Origin: Rahnella ecdela
Lineage (GTDB): Bacteria; Pseudomonadota; Gammaproteobacteria; Enterobacterales; Enterobacteriaceae
Direction: 5' to 3'
Length of the DNA: 64,000 nt
Assembly (NCBI RefSeq): GCF_019049625.1
Contig: NZ_JAFMOY010000119.1
Coordinates: 50,449-114,448, forward strand
Shown piece after piece: positions 28,842 through 38,874 of this stretch (within the stretch, counting starts at the first letter, position 1; every line of letters begins with the position of its first letter). A model generated the notes under the pieces. That model ran no database searches. It was not told where the DNA came from and worked only from the letters and a program-made list of their open reading frames with translations. The translations under genes and the position numbers were made by a program.

Positions 28842-31175
28842 ATGAATGATCAACTGAGCCGCATTATCGCAAGTGAATTGCAGGTTCGCCCGGAGCAGGT
28901 TGCTTCCGTGGTGCGTCTGCTGGATGAAGGTAATACCGTGCCCTTTATTGCGCGGTATCGTAAGGAAGTCACCGGCGGGTTGGATGATACCCAACTGCGT
29001 CAGTTGGACACCCGTCTGGGTTATTTGCGTGAGCTGGAAGACCGCCGCCAGACTATCCTCAAGTCCATTGATGAACAGGGCAAACTGAGCGAAGATCTGG
29101 CGAAAGCCATTAATACCACGCTGAGCAAAACCGAGCTGGAAGACCTATATCTGCCGTTCAAACCGAAGCGCCGCACGCGCGGGCAAATCGCTATCGAAGC
29201 CGGGCTGGAACCGCTGGCAGATTTGCTGTGGAACGATCCGCAAAACGAGCCGGATGCAACTGCCGCGAAGTTTATCAATGAGGATAAAGGCGTGGCAGAT
29301 ACCAAAGCGGCGCTGGATGGCGCGCGCTACATTCTGATGGAGCGTTTCGCGGAAGATGCGGCGCTGCTGGCGAAAGTCCGTGATTACCTGTGGAAAAATG
29401 CCCATCTGACTTCCCGCATGGTCGATGGCAAAGAGCAGGAAGGCGCGAAATTCCGCGATTACTTCGACCACCACGAACCGATTTCTCAGGTGCCTTCGCA
29501 CCGTGCGCTGGCCATGTTCCGCGGCCGCAACGAAGGTGTCTTGCAACTGGCGCTGAACGCCGATCCGCAGCATGACGAGCCGCCAAAAGAAAGCTACGCT
29601 GAACAGCTGATCATCGACCATCTGGGTTTGCGTCTGAATAATGCGCCTGCCGACGTCTGGCGTCGTGCCGTGGTCAACTGGACATGGCGCATCAAAGTGC
29701 TGCTGCACCTTGAAACCGAACTGATGGGCACCGTGCGCGAACGCGCCGAAGATGAAGCGATCAACGTTTTTGCCCGCAACATGCATGATTTGCTGATGGC
29801 TGCACCCGCGGGTATGCGCGCGACCATGGGTCTCGATCCGGGCTTACGTACCGGCGTGAAAGTGGCCGTTGTGGATAACACCGGCAAACTGGTGGGTATC
29901 GATACCGTTTATCCCCACACCGGTCAGGCTGCGAAGGCCGCACAGCAGGTTGCTGCGCTGTGCATCAAACATAATGTCGAACTGGTCGCTATCGGTAACG
30001 GTACCGCGTCCCGCGAGACTGAGCGTTTCTTCGTCGAGCTGCAAAAACAGTTCCCGGCGGTAAAAGCACAGAAAGTGATTGTCAGCGAAGCTGGTGCTTC
30101 GGTGTATTCCGCTTCCGAGCTGGCAGCGCTGGAATTCCCGGATCTGGACGTTTCGATTCGCGGTGCGGTCTCTATCGCGCGTCGCTTACAGGACCCGCTG
30201 GCTGAGCTGGTGAAAATCGACCCGAAATCTATCGGTGTCGGCCAGTATCAGCACGACGTCAGCCAGTCACAGCTGGCGAAAAAACTCGATACCGTGGTGG
30301 AAGACTGCGTGAACGCCGTGGGTGTGGATCTCAACACCGCCTCCGTTCCGCTGCTGACCCGCGTTGCCGGTCTGACCCGCATGATGGCGCAGAATATCGT
30401 TAGCTGGCGCGATGAAAACGGTCAGTTCCGTAACCGCGAACAGCTGCTGAAAGTCAGCCGTCTGGGGCCGAAAGCGTTCGAACAGTGCGCGGGCTTCCTG
30501 CGTATCAACCACGGCGACAACCCGCTGGACGCTTCAACAGTTCACCCGGAAACCTATCCGGTGGTCGAACGCATTCTGGCGGCGACGCAGCTGGCGCTGA
30601 AAGAGCTAATGGGCGATTCGAATGTGCTGCGCGGTCTGAAAGCCAGCGAATTCACCGACCAGCAGTTCGGCATGCCGACCGTTACCGACATCATCAAAGA
30701 GCTGGAAAAACCGGGCCACGATCCGCGTCCTGAGTTTAAAACCGCGACCTTTGCCGATGGTGTGGAAACCATGTACGACCTGATGCCGGGTATGATCCTT
30801 GAAGGCTCTGTCACCAACGTCACCAACTTTGGGGCGTTCGTCGATATCGGCGTGCATCAGGATGGTCTGGTTCACATCTCCTCACTGGCGAACAAATTCG
30901 TTGAAGATCCACATACCGTGGTGAAAGCCGGCGATATCGTCAAAGTGAAAGTGATGGAAGTCGATCTGCAACGTAAACGTATCGCGCTGACCATGCGTCT
31001 GGATGAACAACCGGGCGAAGCACCGGCACGCCGCTCTTCCGCACCGGCGACAGGCGATAACCGCGATAACCAGAAACGTCCTGCGCAAAATAAACCGGCG
31101 GGCCGCAATGCCGCCCCGGCGGGTAATAATGCGATGGCCGATGCCCTGGCCGCTGCACTCAGCAAAAAACGTTAA
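28842..31175 (+). CDS. tex: Tex (YhgF), S1-domain RNA-binding transcription accessory protein
   Basis: The product has 777 residues, against 773 in E. coli YhgF. Domains in order: N-terminal helical Tex region (1-190), YqgF/RNase H-like domain (about 325-460, with [16 protein letters not shown]), helix-hairpin-helix repeats (about 490-560, VGVDLNTAS and ILRVAGLT-like segments), then an S1 domain (about 650-720, [21 protein letters not shown] and HISSL). A low-complexity Ala/Arg/Asn tail follows. Tex binds nucleic acid and affects transcription; its exact role in enterics is poorly defined. The start ATG at 28842 matches the E. coli N-terminus [14 protein letters not shown] pattern. It is followed by a good terminator. 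Confidence 0.97.
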   Translation: MNDQLSRIIASELQVRPEQVASVVRLLDEGNTVPFIARYRKEVTGGLDDTQLRQLDTRLGYLRELEDRRQTILKSIDEQGKLSEDLAKAINTTLSKTELEDLYLPFKPKRRTRGQIAIEAGLEPLADLLWNDPQNEPDATAAKFINEDKGVADTKAALDGARYILMERFAEDAALLAKVRDYLWKNAHLTSRMVDGKEQEGAKFRDYFDHHEPISQVPSHRALAMFRGRNEGVLQLALNADPQHDEPPKESYAEQLIIDHLGLRLNNAPADVWRRAVVNWTWRIKVLLHLETELMGTVRERAEDEAINVFARNMHDLLMAAPAGMRATMGLDPGLRTGVKVAVVDNTGKLVGIDTVYPHTGQAAKAAQQVAALCIKHNVELVAIGNGTASRETERFFVELQKQFPAVKAQKVIVSEAGASVYSASELAALEFPDLDVSIRGAVSIARRLQDPLAELVKIDPKSIGVGQYQHDVSQSQLAKKLDTVVEDCVNAVGVDLNTASVPLLTRVAGLTRMMAQNIVSWRDENGQFRNREQLLKVSRLGPKAFEQCAGFLRINHGDNPLDASTVHPETYPVVERILAATQLALKELMGDSNVLRGLKASEFTDQQFGMPTVTDIIKELEKPGHDPRPEFKTATFADGVETMYDLMPGMILEGSVTNVTNFGAFVDIGVHQDGLVHISSLANKFVEDPHTVVKAGDIVKVKVMEVDLQRKRIALTMRLDEQPGEAPARRSSAPATGDNRDNQKRPAQNKPAGRNAAPAGNNAMADALAAALSKKR

Positions 31176-31201
31176 TTTTTCGCGTTTCCTGCCATACACG
31201 A

Positions 31202-31229
31202 AAGCCGCTGATATTCAGCGGCTTTTTTT
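31202..31229 (+). terminator. Intrinsic terminator after tex
   Basis: Stem GCCGCTGA pairs with TCAGCGGC around a three-base loop, followed by seven T. Confidence 0.93.
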
Positions 31230-31275
31230 ATGTGTCTTTTTTCGACACTTTTTAAACTCAATCCTAATGAATCAA

Positions 31276-31368
31276 TCACTGAGGTAAATCAATAAATCTC
31301 GCCTGTTGCAGGCATAGGATAGCCATGCGGTGGAGAAACCCGCGAAGAGGAACACCTCTTTTCTTTTG
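31276..31368 (+). ncRNA. Candidate small structured RNA upstream of feoA
   Basis: Between the tex terminator and the Fur-type box three hairpins follow one another: GCCTG/CAGGC (31301-31313), GCGG/CCGC (31327-31343) and AAGAGG/CCTCTT (31345-31360). The last is followed directly by TTCTTTTG, which looks like an intrinsic terminator. A plausible promoter lies upstream: TCGACA at 31242-31247 (five of six matches to the -35 consensus), 17 bases, then TAATGA at 31265-31270 (three of six). It would give an RNA of about 90 bases. I do not recognise a known RNA family. It could also be an unused leader structure. Confidence 0.3.
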
Positions 31369-31384
31369 TCTCCATACGCGTACT

Positions 31385-31403
31385 AATTATGATAACTATT
31401 CTC
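31385..31403 (+). promoter_or_regulatory. Candidate Fur box upstream of feoA
   Basis: AATTATGATAACTATTCTC matches the 19-base Fur consensus at 14 positions, including the central ATGATAA. It lies about 190 bases before feoA, in a 359-base gene-free stretch (31231-31589). Fur-Fe2+ repression of feo is established in enterics. I did not find a convincing FNR site, although feo is FNR-activated in E. coli. Confidence 0.6.
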
Positions 31404-31589
31404 GTTTGTACTTCTTTGCGTATTCAATACGCCGTCAGCCTCAGGCAGACAATTTCGCACCAGGGACAATTTCTGAGCAGTTTGTTCGCAACATAAATCG
31501 CTAATCAGTGGACTCACCGGGCAGGGACGCACGGCGCAGCAAGACCAAACGCCGTCACCCCATAACGCCTGACATCCTCGCGAGGAACT

Positions 31590-31814
31590 ATGCAACTTCA
31601 ATCGAAACGTGCTTATAAAATTACCGGCTTTTCTCATGAAATCAGTCCGGCCTATCGTCAGAAACTGCTGTCTCTCGGCATGCTTCCGGGATCATTCTTC
31701 AACATTATTCGCGTAGCGCCGATGGGCGATCCGGTGCAAATCGAAACCCGCCGCACCAGTCTGGTTGTGCGCAAAAAAGACCTCGACCTGCTCAAACTTG
31801 AGATCCTGGCCTGA
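31590..31814 (+). CDS. feoA: FeoA, small SH3-like accessory protein of ferrous iron uptake
   Basis: This 74-residue cytoplasmic protein matches E. coli FeoA (75) through [21 protein letters not shown] and [15 protein letters not shown]. It has the SH3-like fold and is thought to regulate or assemble with FeoB. The ATG at 31590 follows GCGAGGAACT. It is the first gene of feoABC; the 89-base gap to feoB is short and has no terminator. Confidence 0.96.
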   Translation: MQLQSKRAYKITGFSHEISPAYRQKLLSLGMLPGSFFNIIRVAPMGDPVQIETRRTSLVVRKKDLDLLKLEILA

Positions 31815-31903
31815 TATTTTTTAACGATGATTTAGAAAGATTGCTTAGCGCGGCTCTTTGAGTTTTCCGCGTTTTTTCCTTTCTCACACGTAGATCTGAA
31901 CGT

Positions 31904-34222
31904 ATGAAAGCACTGACTATTGGCCTGATTGGTAATCCAAACTCAGGTAAAACGACTCTTTTCAACCAGTTAACAGGTTCCCGACAACGCGTCGGTAACT
32001 GGGCTGGCGTCACTGTAGAACGTAAAGAAGGCCAGTTTGCCACCGCAGACCACCAGATTACGCTGGTGGATTTGCCCGGTACCTATTCACTGACCACAAT
32101 TTCTGAGCAAACCTCACTCGACGAACAAATTGCCTGCCATTACATTCTGAGCGGCGACGCGGATCTGATGATTAACGTCGTGGACGCCTCAAACCTTGAG
32201 CGCAATTTATACCTGACCCTGCAACTGCTTGAGCTGGGCGTGCCCTGTATCGTCGCGCTGAACATGCTCGACATCGCCAAAATCCAGAATATTAATATTG
32301 ATATCCCGGCGCTGTCTGCGCGGCTTGGTTGCCCGGTTATCGCGCTGGTTTCTACCCGCGCCAGCGGTATCAAAGAACTGAAAGCGGCCATCGACGAATT
32401 GCCACAAGTGGCCGCGCTGGAACGCGTGAAATACCCGCCGGTGCTGCAACAGGAAGTGGAAGTGCTGGCCGCTGAAATGCCGCAGGACATGGCGCTGCAA
32501 CAACGCCGCTGGCTGGCGTTACAAATCCTCGAAGGGGATATTTACAGCCAGACACACGCCGGTAATGCGCAGGCATTATTGCCGCAGGTGAAAGCCCGTC
32601 TGGCAGAGCAAAATCTGGAAGATCCGGCGCTGCTGATTGCTGATGCGCGCTATCAGAGCATTGCTTCACTGTGCGCGGACATCAGTAATTCGCACCTCAC
32701 CGCGCCGAACAAACTGACGCAGGTGCTGGACCGCGTGATCCTCAACCGTTTCCTCGGTGTGCCGATTTTCCTGCTGGTGATGTATCTGATGTTCGTGCTG
32801 GCGATTAACATCGGCGGCGCGCTGCAACCGATTTTCGATATCGGCTCGGCGGCGATTTTCATTCAGGGTATGCAATGGGTGGGTTTCACCCTGCACTTCC
32901 CGCAGTGGCTGACCATTTTCCTCGCGCAGGGCGTCGGTGGTGGTATCAACACCGTGCTGCCGCTGGTGCCGCAAATCGGCATGATGTATCTGTTCCTTTC
33001 CTTCCTTGAAGACTCCGGTTATATGGCCCGCGCGGCGTTCGTGATGGACAGGCTGATGCAGTCGCTCGGTCTGCCGGGAAAATCCTTCGTGCCGCTGATT
33101 GTCGGTTTCGGCTGTAACGTGCCGTCGATTATGGGCGCACGCACGCTGGATGCGCCGCGCGAACGTCTGATTACTGTGATGATGGCGCCGTTTATGTCCT
33201 GTGGCGCACGTCTGGCGATTTTTGCCGTCTTCTCTGCCGCCTTCTTCGGACAGGATGGTGCGTCGGTGGTGTTCTCGCTGTATCTGCTGGGTATTGTGGT
33301 CGCTATTCTCACCGGCCTGCTGCTCAAATACACCATCATGCGCGGTGAAGCCTCACCGTTTGTAATGGAACTGCCGGTTTATCACGTTCCGCATCTGAAA
33401 AGTCTGCTGCTTCAAACCTGGCAACGCCTGAAAGGTTTCGTGCTGCGTGCCGGTAAAGTCATTGTGATTGCCAGTATTTTCATCGGCGCACTAAACAGCT
33501 TCTCTTTCAGCGGACAGGCTGTGGATAACATTAATGATTCCGCGCTGGCCTCGGTCAGTAAAGTGCTGACGCCGGTACTGGCGCCAATGGGCGTTCACGC
33601 AGATAACTGGCAGGCAACGGTCGGTCTGGTCACCGGCGCGATGGCGAAAGAAGTGGTGGTCGGTACGCTCAATACGCTGTATACCGCAGAACATATCCAC
33701 AATGAAGAATTCGACGCCGCTAACTTCCATCTGCTCGATGAACTGGGGGGTGCCGTAAACGAAACCTGGCAGGGCCTGAAAGACACCTTCAGCATCAGCG
33801 TGCTTTCCAATCCGATCGAAGCCAGCAAAGGTGACGGCGAAATGGGTGTCAGTTCGATGGGTGTCATGAGCACGAAATTCGGGACCGCTATTTCGGCTTA
33901 CAGCTACCTGATTTTCGTGCTGCTGTACGTTCCTTGCGTGTCGGTCATGGGTGCGATTGCCCGTGAAACCAGCCGCAGCTGGATGACGTTTTCAATCTTC
34001 TGGGGACTGAACGTGGCGTATTCGCTGGCAACCTTGTTCTATCAGGTGGCCACTTTCAGCAACCATCCGGCGTATAGTGCGGGGGTTATCCTCATCGTGC
34101 TGCTTTTCAACGCCATCGTACTTACCTGCCTGCGCAAAGCTCGCAGCCGTGTCAGCCTCCATTTGCAGCCACGTAATATCGCGGCCTGTTGCGAACCGGC
34201 GACCGGCAACGACTGTCACTAG
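31904..34222 (+). CDS. feoB: FeoB, GTPase-coupled ferrous iron permease
   Basis: The product is 772 residues, against 773 in E. coli FeoB. The N-terminal G domain has G1 GNPNSGKTT (residues 10-18), a G2 Thr in the [11 protein letters not shown] region, G3 DLPGTY and G4 NMLD. A helical GDI-like spacer follows, then two Gate motifs within the membrane part (residues about 280-750; [15 protein letters not shown] and the [11 protein letters not shown] segment). It imports Fe2+ across the inner membrane under anaerobic or acidic conditions. The C-terminal cytoplasmic tail has two Cys (ACCEP) and ends eight bases before feoC. No key residue is missing. Confidence 0.97.
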   Translation: MKALTIGLIGNPNSGKTTLFNQLTGSRQRVGNWAGVTVERKEGQFATADHQITLVDLPGTYSLTTISEQTSLDEQIACHYILSGDADLMINVVDASNLERNLYLTLQLLELGVPCIVALNMLDIAKIQNINIDIPALSARLGCPVIALVSTRASGIKELKAAIDELPQVAALERVKYPPVLQQEVEVLAAEMPQDMALQQRRWLALQILEGDIYSQTHAGNAQALLPQVKARLAEQNLEDPALLIADARYQSIASLCADISNSHLTAPNKLTQVLDRVILNRFLGVPIFLLVMYLMFVLAINIGGALQPIFDIGSAAIFIQGMQWVGFTLHFPQWLTIFLAQGVGGGINTVLPLVPQIGMMYLFLSFLEDSGYMARAAFVMDRLMQSLGLPGKSFVPLIVGFGCNVPSIMGARTLDAPRERLITVMMAPFMSCGARLAIFAVFSAAFFGQDGASVVFSLYLLGIVVAILTGLLLKYTIMRGEASPFVMELPVYHVPHLKSLLLQTWQRLKGFVLRAGKVIVIASIFIGALNSFSFSGQAVDNINDSALASVSKVLTPVLAPMGVHADNWQATVGLVTGAMAKEVVVGTLNTLYTAEHIHNEEFDAANFHLLDELGGAVNETWQGLKDTFSISVLSNPIEASKGDGEMGVSSMGVMSTKFGTAISAYSYLIFVLLYVPCVSVMGAIARETSRSWMTFSIFWGLNVAYSLATLFYQVATFSNHPAYSAGVILIVLLFNAIVLTCLRKARSRVSLHLQPRNIAACCEPATGNDCH

Positions 34223-34230
34223 GAGATAAG

Positions 34231-34467
34231 ATGACGACGCTGATTCAGGTTCGCGACTCTCTCGCGCTGGCTGGCCGGGCGGATGCCCGCCAGCTCAGCC
34301 TTCAGCTGAATGCACCGCAGCCGCTGGTGCAGGCCATGCTGGAGCGGCTGGTGGCGATGCACAAAGCAGAAACGATAGAAGCGGATGACAGCTGTCTGAG
34401 CGGCAGCTGTAAAAGTTGTGCCGAAGGCAAAAAATGCCTGACGGTATCTTATTCTCTCATCCGCTAA
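34231..34467 (+). CDS. feoC: FeoC, small Fe-S winged-helix protein of the feo operon
   Basis: The product is 78 residues from the ATG at 34231 (AGGAGATAAG upstream), equal in length to E. coli FeoC/YhgG. A winged-helix N-terminal part ([19 protein letters not shown]) is followed by four Cys (C55, C60, C63, C69), which in relatives bind an oxygen-sensitive Fe-S cluster. In Salmonella FeoC protects FeoB from FtsH-dependent proteolysis under low oxygen. The upstream open frame overlapping feoB is not used. Confidence 0.93.
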   Translation: MTTLIQVRDSLALAGRADARQLSLQLNAPQPLVQAMLERLVAMHKAETIEADDSCLSGSCKSCAEGKKCLTVSYSLIR

Positions 34468-34474
34468 CGCCCTT

Positions 34475-34503
34475 ACTGAATAGTCGCGCTGCGGCTATTC
34501 AGT
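34475..34503 (+). terminator. Probable feoABC terminator hairpin
   Basis: A long stem (ACTGAATAGTCGC pairing with GCGGCTATTCAGT, one G-T pair) with a three-base loop starts eight bases after the feoC stop. The following TATCATC is only weakly T-rich, so termination may be partial or the hairpin may protect the 3' end. It also lies about 50 bases ahead of mdcR. Confidence 0.55.
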
Positions 34504-34550
34504 TATCATCGACAGGTCGCAACGGCCATCAATGCGCCGCAGGAGCCTGT

Positions 34551-35471
34551 ATGATCGACAGTGAAATCACCTTCCGTAAACTCGAAATTTTCCTCGCCTA
34601 TATGGAAAAACAAAACATCACCCGCGCAGCCGAGCAACTGGGTCTGAGCAGCGTGAGCGTACATCGCGCCCTACATTCGCTGGAGGAAGGATTACGCTGT
34701 CCGTTGTTTATCCATCGCGGCCGCAATCTGCTGCCTCTGCCCGCTGCCGAAGCGTTGCTGGAACATGCCACGCAGGTGATTGAGCAGATGGAGCACGGCA
34801 TTCAGGCAACGCAGCGCGCTGCCGGTTTTGGGGATAAGCGCCTGAAAGTCGGCACCTTATATTCGCTGACGCTGGAAACCATTCCGCGCCTGATCATGGG
34901 GCTGAAACTACGCCGTCCGGAGCTGGAACTGGAGCTGGTGATGGGTTCTAACAGTGATTTGCTGCACAAGCTGGAAGACGGTCAGCTGGATGCCATCCTG
35001 ATTTCGACCAGTGATTCGAGCGTGGATGCACAGCGCTACGATCAGTTACCTCTTTTTCAGGATGATATTTTTCTTGCCGCACCTGCCAGCGCAGAGCTGG
35101 CCTGCGAAGGAACCGCGGATTTACGCGATTTTAAAAAGAAGAAATTCGTTTCACTGGCAGAAGGGTTTGCGACTTACCACGGCTTTCAGGAAGCCTTTCA
35201 GGTCGCCGGTTTTGAGCCGGACATTGTCACGCGGGTGAACGATATTTTCTCGATGCTGAGTCTGGTACAGGCGGGCGTCGGTTACACGCTCATTCCCGGC
35301 AGGATGAAAGGGGTGTATGAAAATACGGTGAAGCTCCTGCCGCTGGCCGAAGCCTATCAGATGCGCCAAACCATCTCGCTGGTCTTCCCGCACAGCCGCG
35401 AGCACGATCCGAATCTCCTCGCCCTCGCCGCTGAAAGCCGGATGTATGCGCTAGCGAGCAGAAAGCGCTGA
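34551..35471 (+). CDS. mdcR: MdcR, LysR-type regulator of malonate utilisation
   Basis: The product is 306 residues from the ATG at 34551, which follows AGGAGCCTGT. The N-terminal winged helix-turn-helix is typical of LysR proteins (TFRKLEIFLAYMEKQNITRAAEQL, with a second helix SSVSVHRALHSLEEGL), and the C-terminal co-inducer domain follows (KVGTLYSLTLETIPRLI, VQAGVGYTLIPG). In Klebsiella pneumoniae mdcR lies at the far end of mdcABCDEFGH, in opposite orientation, and activates mdc with malonate; the same layout occurs here. The last 21 bases overlap the 3' end of the convergent unrecognised gene. A candidate binding site for it is the palindrome at 43626-43644. Confidence 0.88.
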   Translation: MIDSEITFRKLEIFLAYMEKQNITRAAEQLGLSSVSVHRALHSLEEGLRCPLFIHRGRNLLPLPAAEALLEHATQVIEQMEHGIQATQRAAGFGDKRLKVGTLYSLTLETIPRLIMGLKLRRPELELELVMGSNSDLLHKLEDGQLDAILISTSDSSVDAQRYDQLPLFQDDIFLAAPASAELACEGTADLRDFKKKKFVSLAEGFATYHGFQEAFQVAGFEPDIVTRVNDIFSMLSLVQAGVGYTLIPGRMKGVYENTVKLLPLAEAYQMRQTISLVFPHSREHDPNLLALAAESRMYALASRKR

Positions 35472-36095
35472 GAGATGTTCACTGTTTTGCGCAATCAATA
35501 CGACCGGCCAATGCGTTTTAACAGGATGATCGCTCCAGATAGCAGACTCAGGAATGCTAACACCGTCATATCGCATTTTCGAACCGTCATAAGGATAAAA
35601 TTGTCCTTTATCGGTATCAAGTATGAAAACCAATAATCCCGCTGAATCCTGCGCAAGGCGTTTCCACAGGGCGCGGCCGCCGGTGTAATGATCGTTATCA
35701 CTCATCAAAGTGAGATGCTTGTTTACCACCAACGTTTCATACAATAACGTCGCCAAACGGTAATCCCGCATTCCAGAATTAACCACCACGCCTTCAACCT
35801 GAAATGCTTTTTCGTCCTCCCAGAACTGGCGCACCTCAAGCAAGTCATGGTTGTTCTCCCTGCGTGCAAGCTCCAGGGTCGCTACGACGTGGTGTCGTTT
35901 TTCGCCCCGGTTGTCAGTTCTGGTTTGTGCTTCTGCAATAGCAATAAACGGAATTTTTTCATCATAGATGATCAACATATCAATGTTGTTGAATCGTATC
36001 TCATCGATAATTTCAAACCGTCTGGCAAGAGTGGCTGGACTGTACGACCTTTCAAGCACGATCATTTGCGAATCCCCGCGAATTAAAACTGGCAT
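35451..36095 (-). CDS. Unrecognised protein with a GNAT-like central segment
   Basis: This is 214 residues from the ATG at 36095 (AAGGGATATC upstream); a longer start at 36140 would add 15 residues and lacks a ribosome site. There is no signal peptide or membrane segment. Residues about 105-155 (VEGVVVNSGMRDYRLATLLYE, then TLMSDNDHYTGGRALWKRLA) look like the central helix and following strand of GNAT acyltransferases or of phage-borne relatives, but the canonical acetyl-CoA loop is not clear. It sits between mdcH (same strand, 93-base gap) and the convergent mdcR, whose 3' end it overlaps by 21 bases. It has no counterpart in the standard mdc cluster and looks somewhat AT-richer. I do not assign a function. 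Confidence 0.7.
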   Translation of the reverse strand: MPVLIRGDSQMIVLERSYSPATLARRFEIIDEIRFNNIDMLIIYDEKIPFIAIAEAQTRTDNRGEKRHHVVATLELARRENNHDLLEVRQFWEDEKAFQVEGVVVNSGMRDYRLATLLYETLVVNKHLTLMSDNDHYTGGRALWKRLAQDSAGLLVFILDTDKGQFYPYDGSKMRYDGVSIPESAIWSDHPVKTHWPVVLIAQNSEHLSALSAR

Positions 36096-36188
36096 GATAT
36101 CCCTTCGTTCAGAGTGGTTGGACAATAGCACATTGCACAAAAATCAAACAGCGCAAGGCGTTTCAACACCAACCTACCATGCCTTTAA

Positions 36189-37124
36189 TCAGCGTTCGTT
36201 TTCCCTTAACCGCGCTGCGAGACGTCCCGTAACATGCATCCCCGACTGGCATAAAGACAGCGCTTCGCCCTGATCCATTGCGCGGCGGGTCAGACCGGTC
36301 AGCACTGCACCGGGTGGCATTTCAATCGCCAGGCGCACATCGCGCTCATACGCCGCGACCATCGCATCACGCCAGTTGACGGTGCGCGCCATGTTCATGG
36401 CCAGATCGTCGGCAATTTTTTCCGGCTGCCAGTACACTCGCCCTGTCGTTCCGCTGAGATAACCGCAGGTCGGGCGGGAAATGTGAATCTCTTTAAATGC
36501 CCCGACCAGCTTAGCCGCAGGCTCATCCAGCAACGCACAATGCGACGGCACGCTGACCGCCAGCTGATGCGTTTTCTGCGCGCCCAGCCCTTTTGCAAGC
36601 TGCATCACTTGCGCCATCGCGGCGTCGCTGCCGGCAATTACAAGCTGGTCTTCAGCATTGATATTGGCGAGATACACCGGTGATTCAGTGTTGTTCACCT
36701 GCGCCACCAGTTCTTCCACCTGACTCTGACGCAGACCGGTAATGGCTGAAAGACCAAAACCCTGCGGATAAGCCTGCTGCATCAGTTCACCGCGCAGGGC
36801 GACCAGACGCACGGCATCATCAAAGTCGAGCGCTCCGGCAATCACTGCGGCAGGGAACGCACCAATCGACAGCCCGCTGCAAAAATCTGCCTCAATGCCT
36901 TCGGCCTGACACTGTTTCGCCCACACCACACCGGCAATCAGCAGACACAGCTGTACGGCGCGGGTGGAGCGCAGAGCATCGGCGCTGTCGAGCAGCAGAA
37001 CATCTTCGGCAAGCGCATTGCTGGCCTGTTCAATGAGGGAATGCGTGAGGGGGTTATCCGGCAGGCGATGCAACATCTGTGGCACCTGCGGGCCCTGTCC
37101 GGGGAAAGTAAATAGGATTTTCAT
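36189..37124 (-). CDS. mdcH: MdcH, malonyl-CoA:ACP transacylase of malonate decarboxylase
   Basis: This 311-residue FabD-like acyltransferase begins with the LFTFPGQGPQVPQM motif. The nucleophile elbow is SGLSIGAFP with Ser86, and the later VPSHCAL supplies the His. MdcH loads malonate onto the thiol of the MdcC prosthetic group from malonyl-CoA, starting the catalytic cycle (the MdcA transferase then sustains it). The start at 37124 follows AAGGAGCACA. It is last in the mdcA-H series, 27 bases after mdcG. Confidence 0.93.
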   Translation of the reverse strand: MKILFTFPGQGPQVPQMLHRLPDNPLTHSLIEQASNALAEDVLLLDSADALRSTRAVQLCLLIAGVVWAKQCQAEGIEADFCSGLSIGAFPAAVIAGALDFDDAVRLVALRGELMQQAYPQGFGLSAITGLRQSQVEELVAQVNNTESPVYLANINAEDQLVIAGSDAAMAQVMQLAKGLGAQKTHQLAVSVPSHCALLDEPAAKLVGAFKEIHISRPTCGYLSGTTGRVYWQPEKIADDLAMNMARTVNWRDAMVAAYERDVRLAIEMPPGAVLTGLTRRAMDQGEALSLCQSGMHVTGRLAARLRENER

Positions 37125-37151
37125 TGTGCTCCTTGCTTCTTTTAGCCGGGT

Positions 37152-37778
37152 TCAGTCCGCCGGCAATTGCCACGGGTCACGCACCAGTTGCGGGCCGGAT
37201 GCCGTTTTCAGCATGACGTCACCGCCGCGCAGCCATTCACTGAGAGCAAATCCGCCCTGTGGCGTATTGATCTGGACATCGGTGCGGCAGGGAAGCCGCT
37301 GAAGCTGGTCGTAAAAATCAGAGAACCGGGAGGCATCCACCGGCGTGTCGCAGCGCACCAATAAATCAAGATCACTGTCCGCATGCATGACCGGGAGATC
37401 ACTGACCAGCGCGTAAGCACAACTGCCCGTCACGCCCCACTGGAAAGGCAGATTCAGGCTGCTTAGCGTGATTAACGCCTGCACCGGTTGTTGGGAAACA
37501 AACGGCGAATGCAGCAAGGCATTGACGTCGCTGACCAGTGATTCGGGCGAGACGACCCGCACTACCACCGCCGGATCTATCCAGGCAGCGGCTCGCTGAA
37601 TGCGGGTCAACCCGCGAATACCCACAGGAATTGCACCATCAGCACGCTTATCACGGCGCACCACCAGCGGCAGCGACGTGCGCCAGCCGGTGTTTACCCA
37701 CGCGGGTAAAGTGTCGTCGCTTTGCAGCACTGAACGGTCGCTTATCCAGACAAAATCATGGGCACGCGGGTCACTCAT
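37152..37778 (-). CDS. mdcG: MdcG, phosphoribosyl-dephospho-CoA transferase (holo-ACP synthase)
   Basis: The 208-residue protein carries a nucleotidyltransferase-type acidic motif, DSDLDLLV, placing Asp134, Asp136 and Asp138 in the active site, as known for K. pneumoniae MdcG. It attaches 2'-(5''-triphosphoribosyl)-3'-dephospho-CoA, made by MdcB, to the serine of MdcC. The start is preceded by AGAAAGGTTG. It lies 16 bases after mdcF and 27 bases before mdcH. Confidence 0.94.
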   Translation of the reverse strand: MSDPRAHDFVWISDRSVLQSDDTLPAWVNTGWRTSLPLVVRRDKRADGAIPVGIRGLTRIQRAAAWIDPAVVVRVVSPESLVSDVNALLHSPFVSQQPVQALITLSSLNLPFQWGVTGSCAYALVSDLPVMHADSDLDLLVRCDTPVDASRFSDFYDQLQRLPCRTDVQINTPQGGFALSEWLRGGDVMLKTASGPQLVRDPWQLPAD

Positions 37779-37794
37779 CTTTCAACCTTTCTGA

Positions 37795-38757
37795 TTAGTG
37801 CAATGCAGCCGTCAGAGAGATAAACAGCGGCAAGGTCACGATACACAATATGGAGCTTATCAGCAGCGACGCTTCTGCATCCGGAGACTGAACGCCGAAA
37901 CGGTTACCGAACACGATACCGAAGAAACCGGCTGACAATGCAATCATCAGGATCGCCGTCACAGCAATCTGACCGCTCAGACCGAACGCCAGAACCAGAC
38001 CCCAGGCAATAAACGGCTGGATCAGGTTTTTCGCGACACAAGACAACAGCACCGGAGCGTTAATTTTCAGTTTACGGGCCGACAGAATAACACCGGTCAG
38101 GAACAGCGCAGACGCGGTCGCGGACAGACCCAGCGGCTTGATCGATGCCAGGAAAATTTCCGGCATTTTAATGCCAATCGCTGACAAAATCACACCCAAC
38201 AACGGTGCCCAGACGATCGGTTTTTTCACTGAACGCCACATCAGAACCGGCAGCAGTGCCAGAGAAGAACCCTGATTCTCGCCACTCAGACGCGCTTTCT
38301 CACGTTCAAGGATCAGCAGACAGAACGGTGTCATCAGCACGGAACCGCAGGCGATTGAAACCGCAACCGACAGTGAAGTCGACGGCGCCCCCCCCATCAC
38401 ACTGCTCAGAATGGGCAAACCGAGCGCCGCATAGTTTGGCAGTGCCACGGTCAGCGTCAGAACGGCAGCGTCCTGCGGAGTCTTTTTAAAGACCTTGGTG
38501 CAATTAAAGTAAATCGCTGCATAAGTTATCCACATGGCCAGAACCAGCACCAGGATCAGCGGTGACTGTTCCACAATGCCCGACCACGGGGTCTGTACGG
38601 TCGCTGCAAACAGCGCAGCGGGTAAAGCAAAATCCATCACGAAAATATTAAGTAAAGAGACATTCTGGTTATCCACCATTTTCGCTTTCCCGGCATAAAA
38701 ACCGAGGATCATGATGACGAAAATAGGGGCAAGCGCGTGCAATATTACGTAAGTCAT
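37795..38757 (-). CDS. mdcF: MdcF, malonate transporter of the auxin efflux carrier (AEC) family
   Basis: The product is 320 residues, with about ten hydrophobic segments arranged in two halves of five as in AEC permeases. The family-type motif PNYAALGLPIL occurs at the cross-over of the first half. The position between mdcE and mdcG matches K. pneumoniae mdcF. It should be an inner-membrane malonate importer, in contrast to the MadLM type used in Malonomonas and Pseudomonas clusters. The ATG at 38757 follows AGGAAAAACG. It is separated from mdcE by a 189-base gap with a hairpin. Confidence 0.9.
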   Translation of the reverse strand: MTYVILHALAPIFVIMILGFYAGKAKMVDNQNVSLLNIFVMDFALPAALFAATVQTPWSGIVEQSPLILVLVLAMWITYAAIYFNCTKVFKKTPQDAAVLTLTVALPNYAALGLPILSSVMGGAPSTSLSVAVSIACGSVLMTPFCLLILEREKARLSGENQGSSLALLPVLMWRSVKKPIVWAPLLGVILSAIGIKMPEIFLASIKPLGLSATASALFLTGVILSARKLKINAPVLLSCVAKNLIQPFIAWGLVLAFGLSGQIAVTAILMIALSAGFFGIVFGNRFGVQSPDAEASLLISSILCIVTLPLFISLTAALH

Positions 38758-38854
38758 AGCGTTTTTCCTGAGGCAAAAAATGAATGCTCAGTCGGCGCCG
38801 GTGCGATGGTTTTTTTAGTATGACAGTCCAGTTGCAGACAACAGCAGGTTCTCA

Positions 38855-38874
38855 CCCTGACGAATATGTCAGGG
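38855..38874 (-). other. Intercistronic hairpin between mdcE and mdcF
   Basis: A perfect seven-base stem (CCCTGAC/GTCAGGG) with a six-base loop lies in the only sizeable gap (189 bases) inside the mdc gene series. No T-run follows on the minus strand. It may mark a processing or partial termination point separating the enzyme genes mdcA-E from mdcF-H. Confidence 0.45.
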
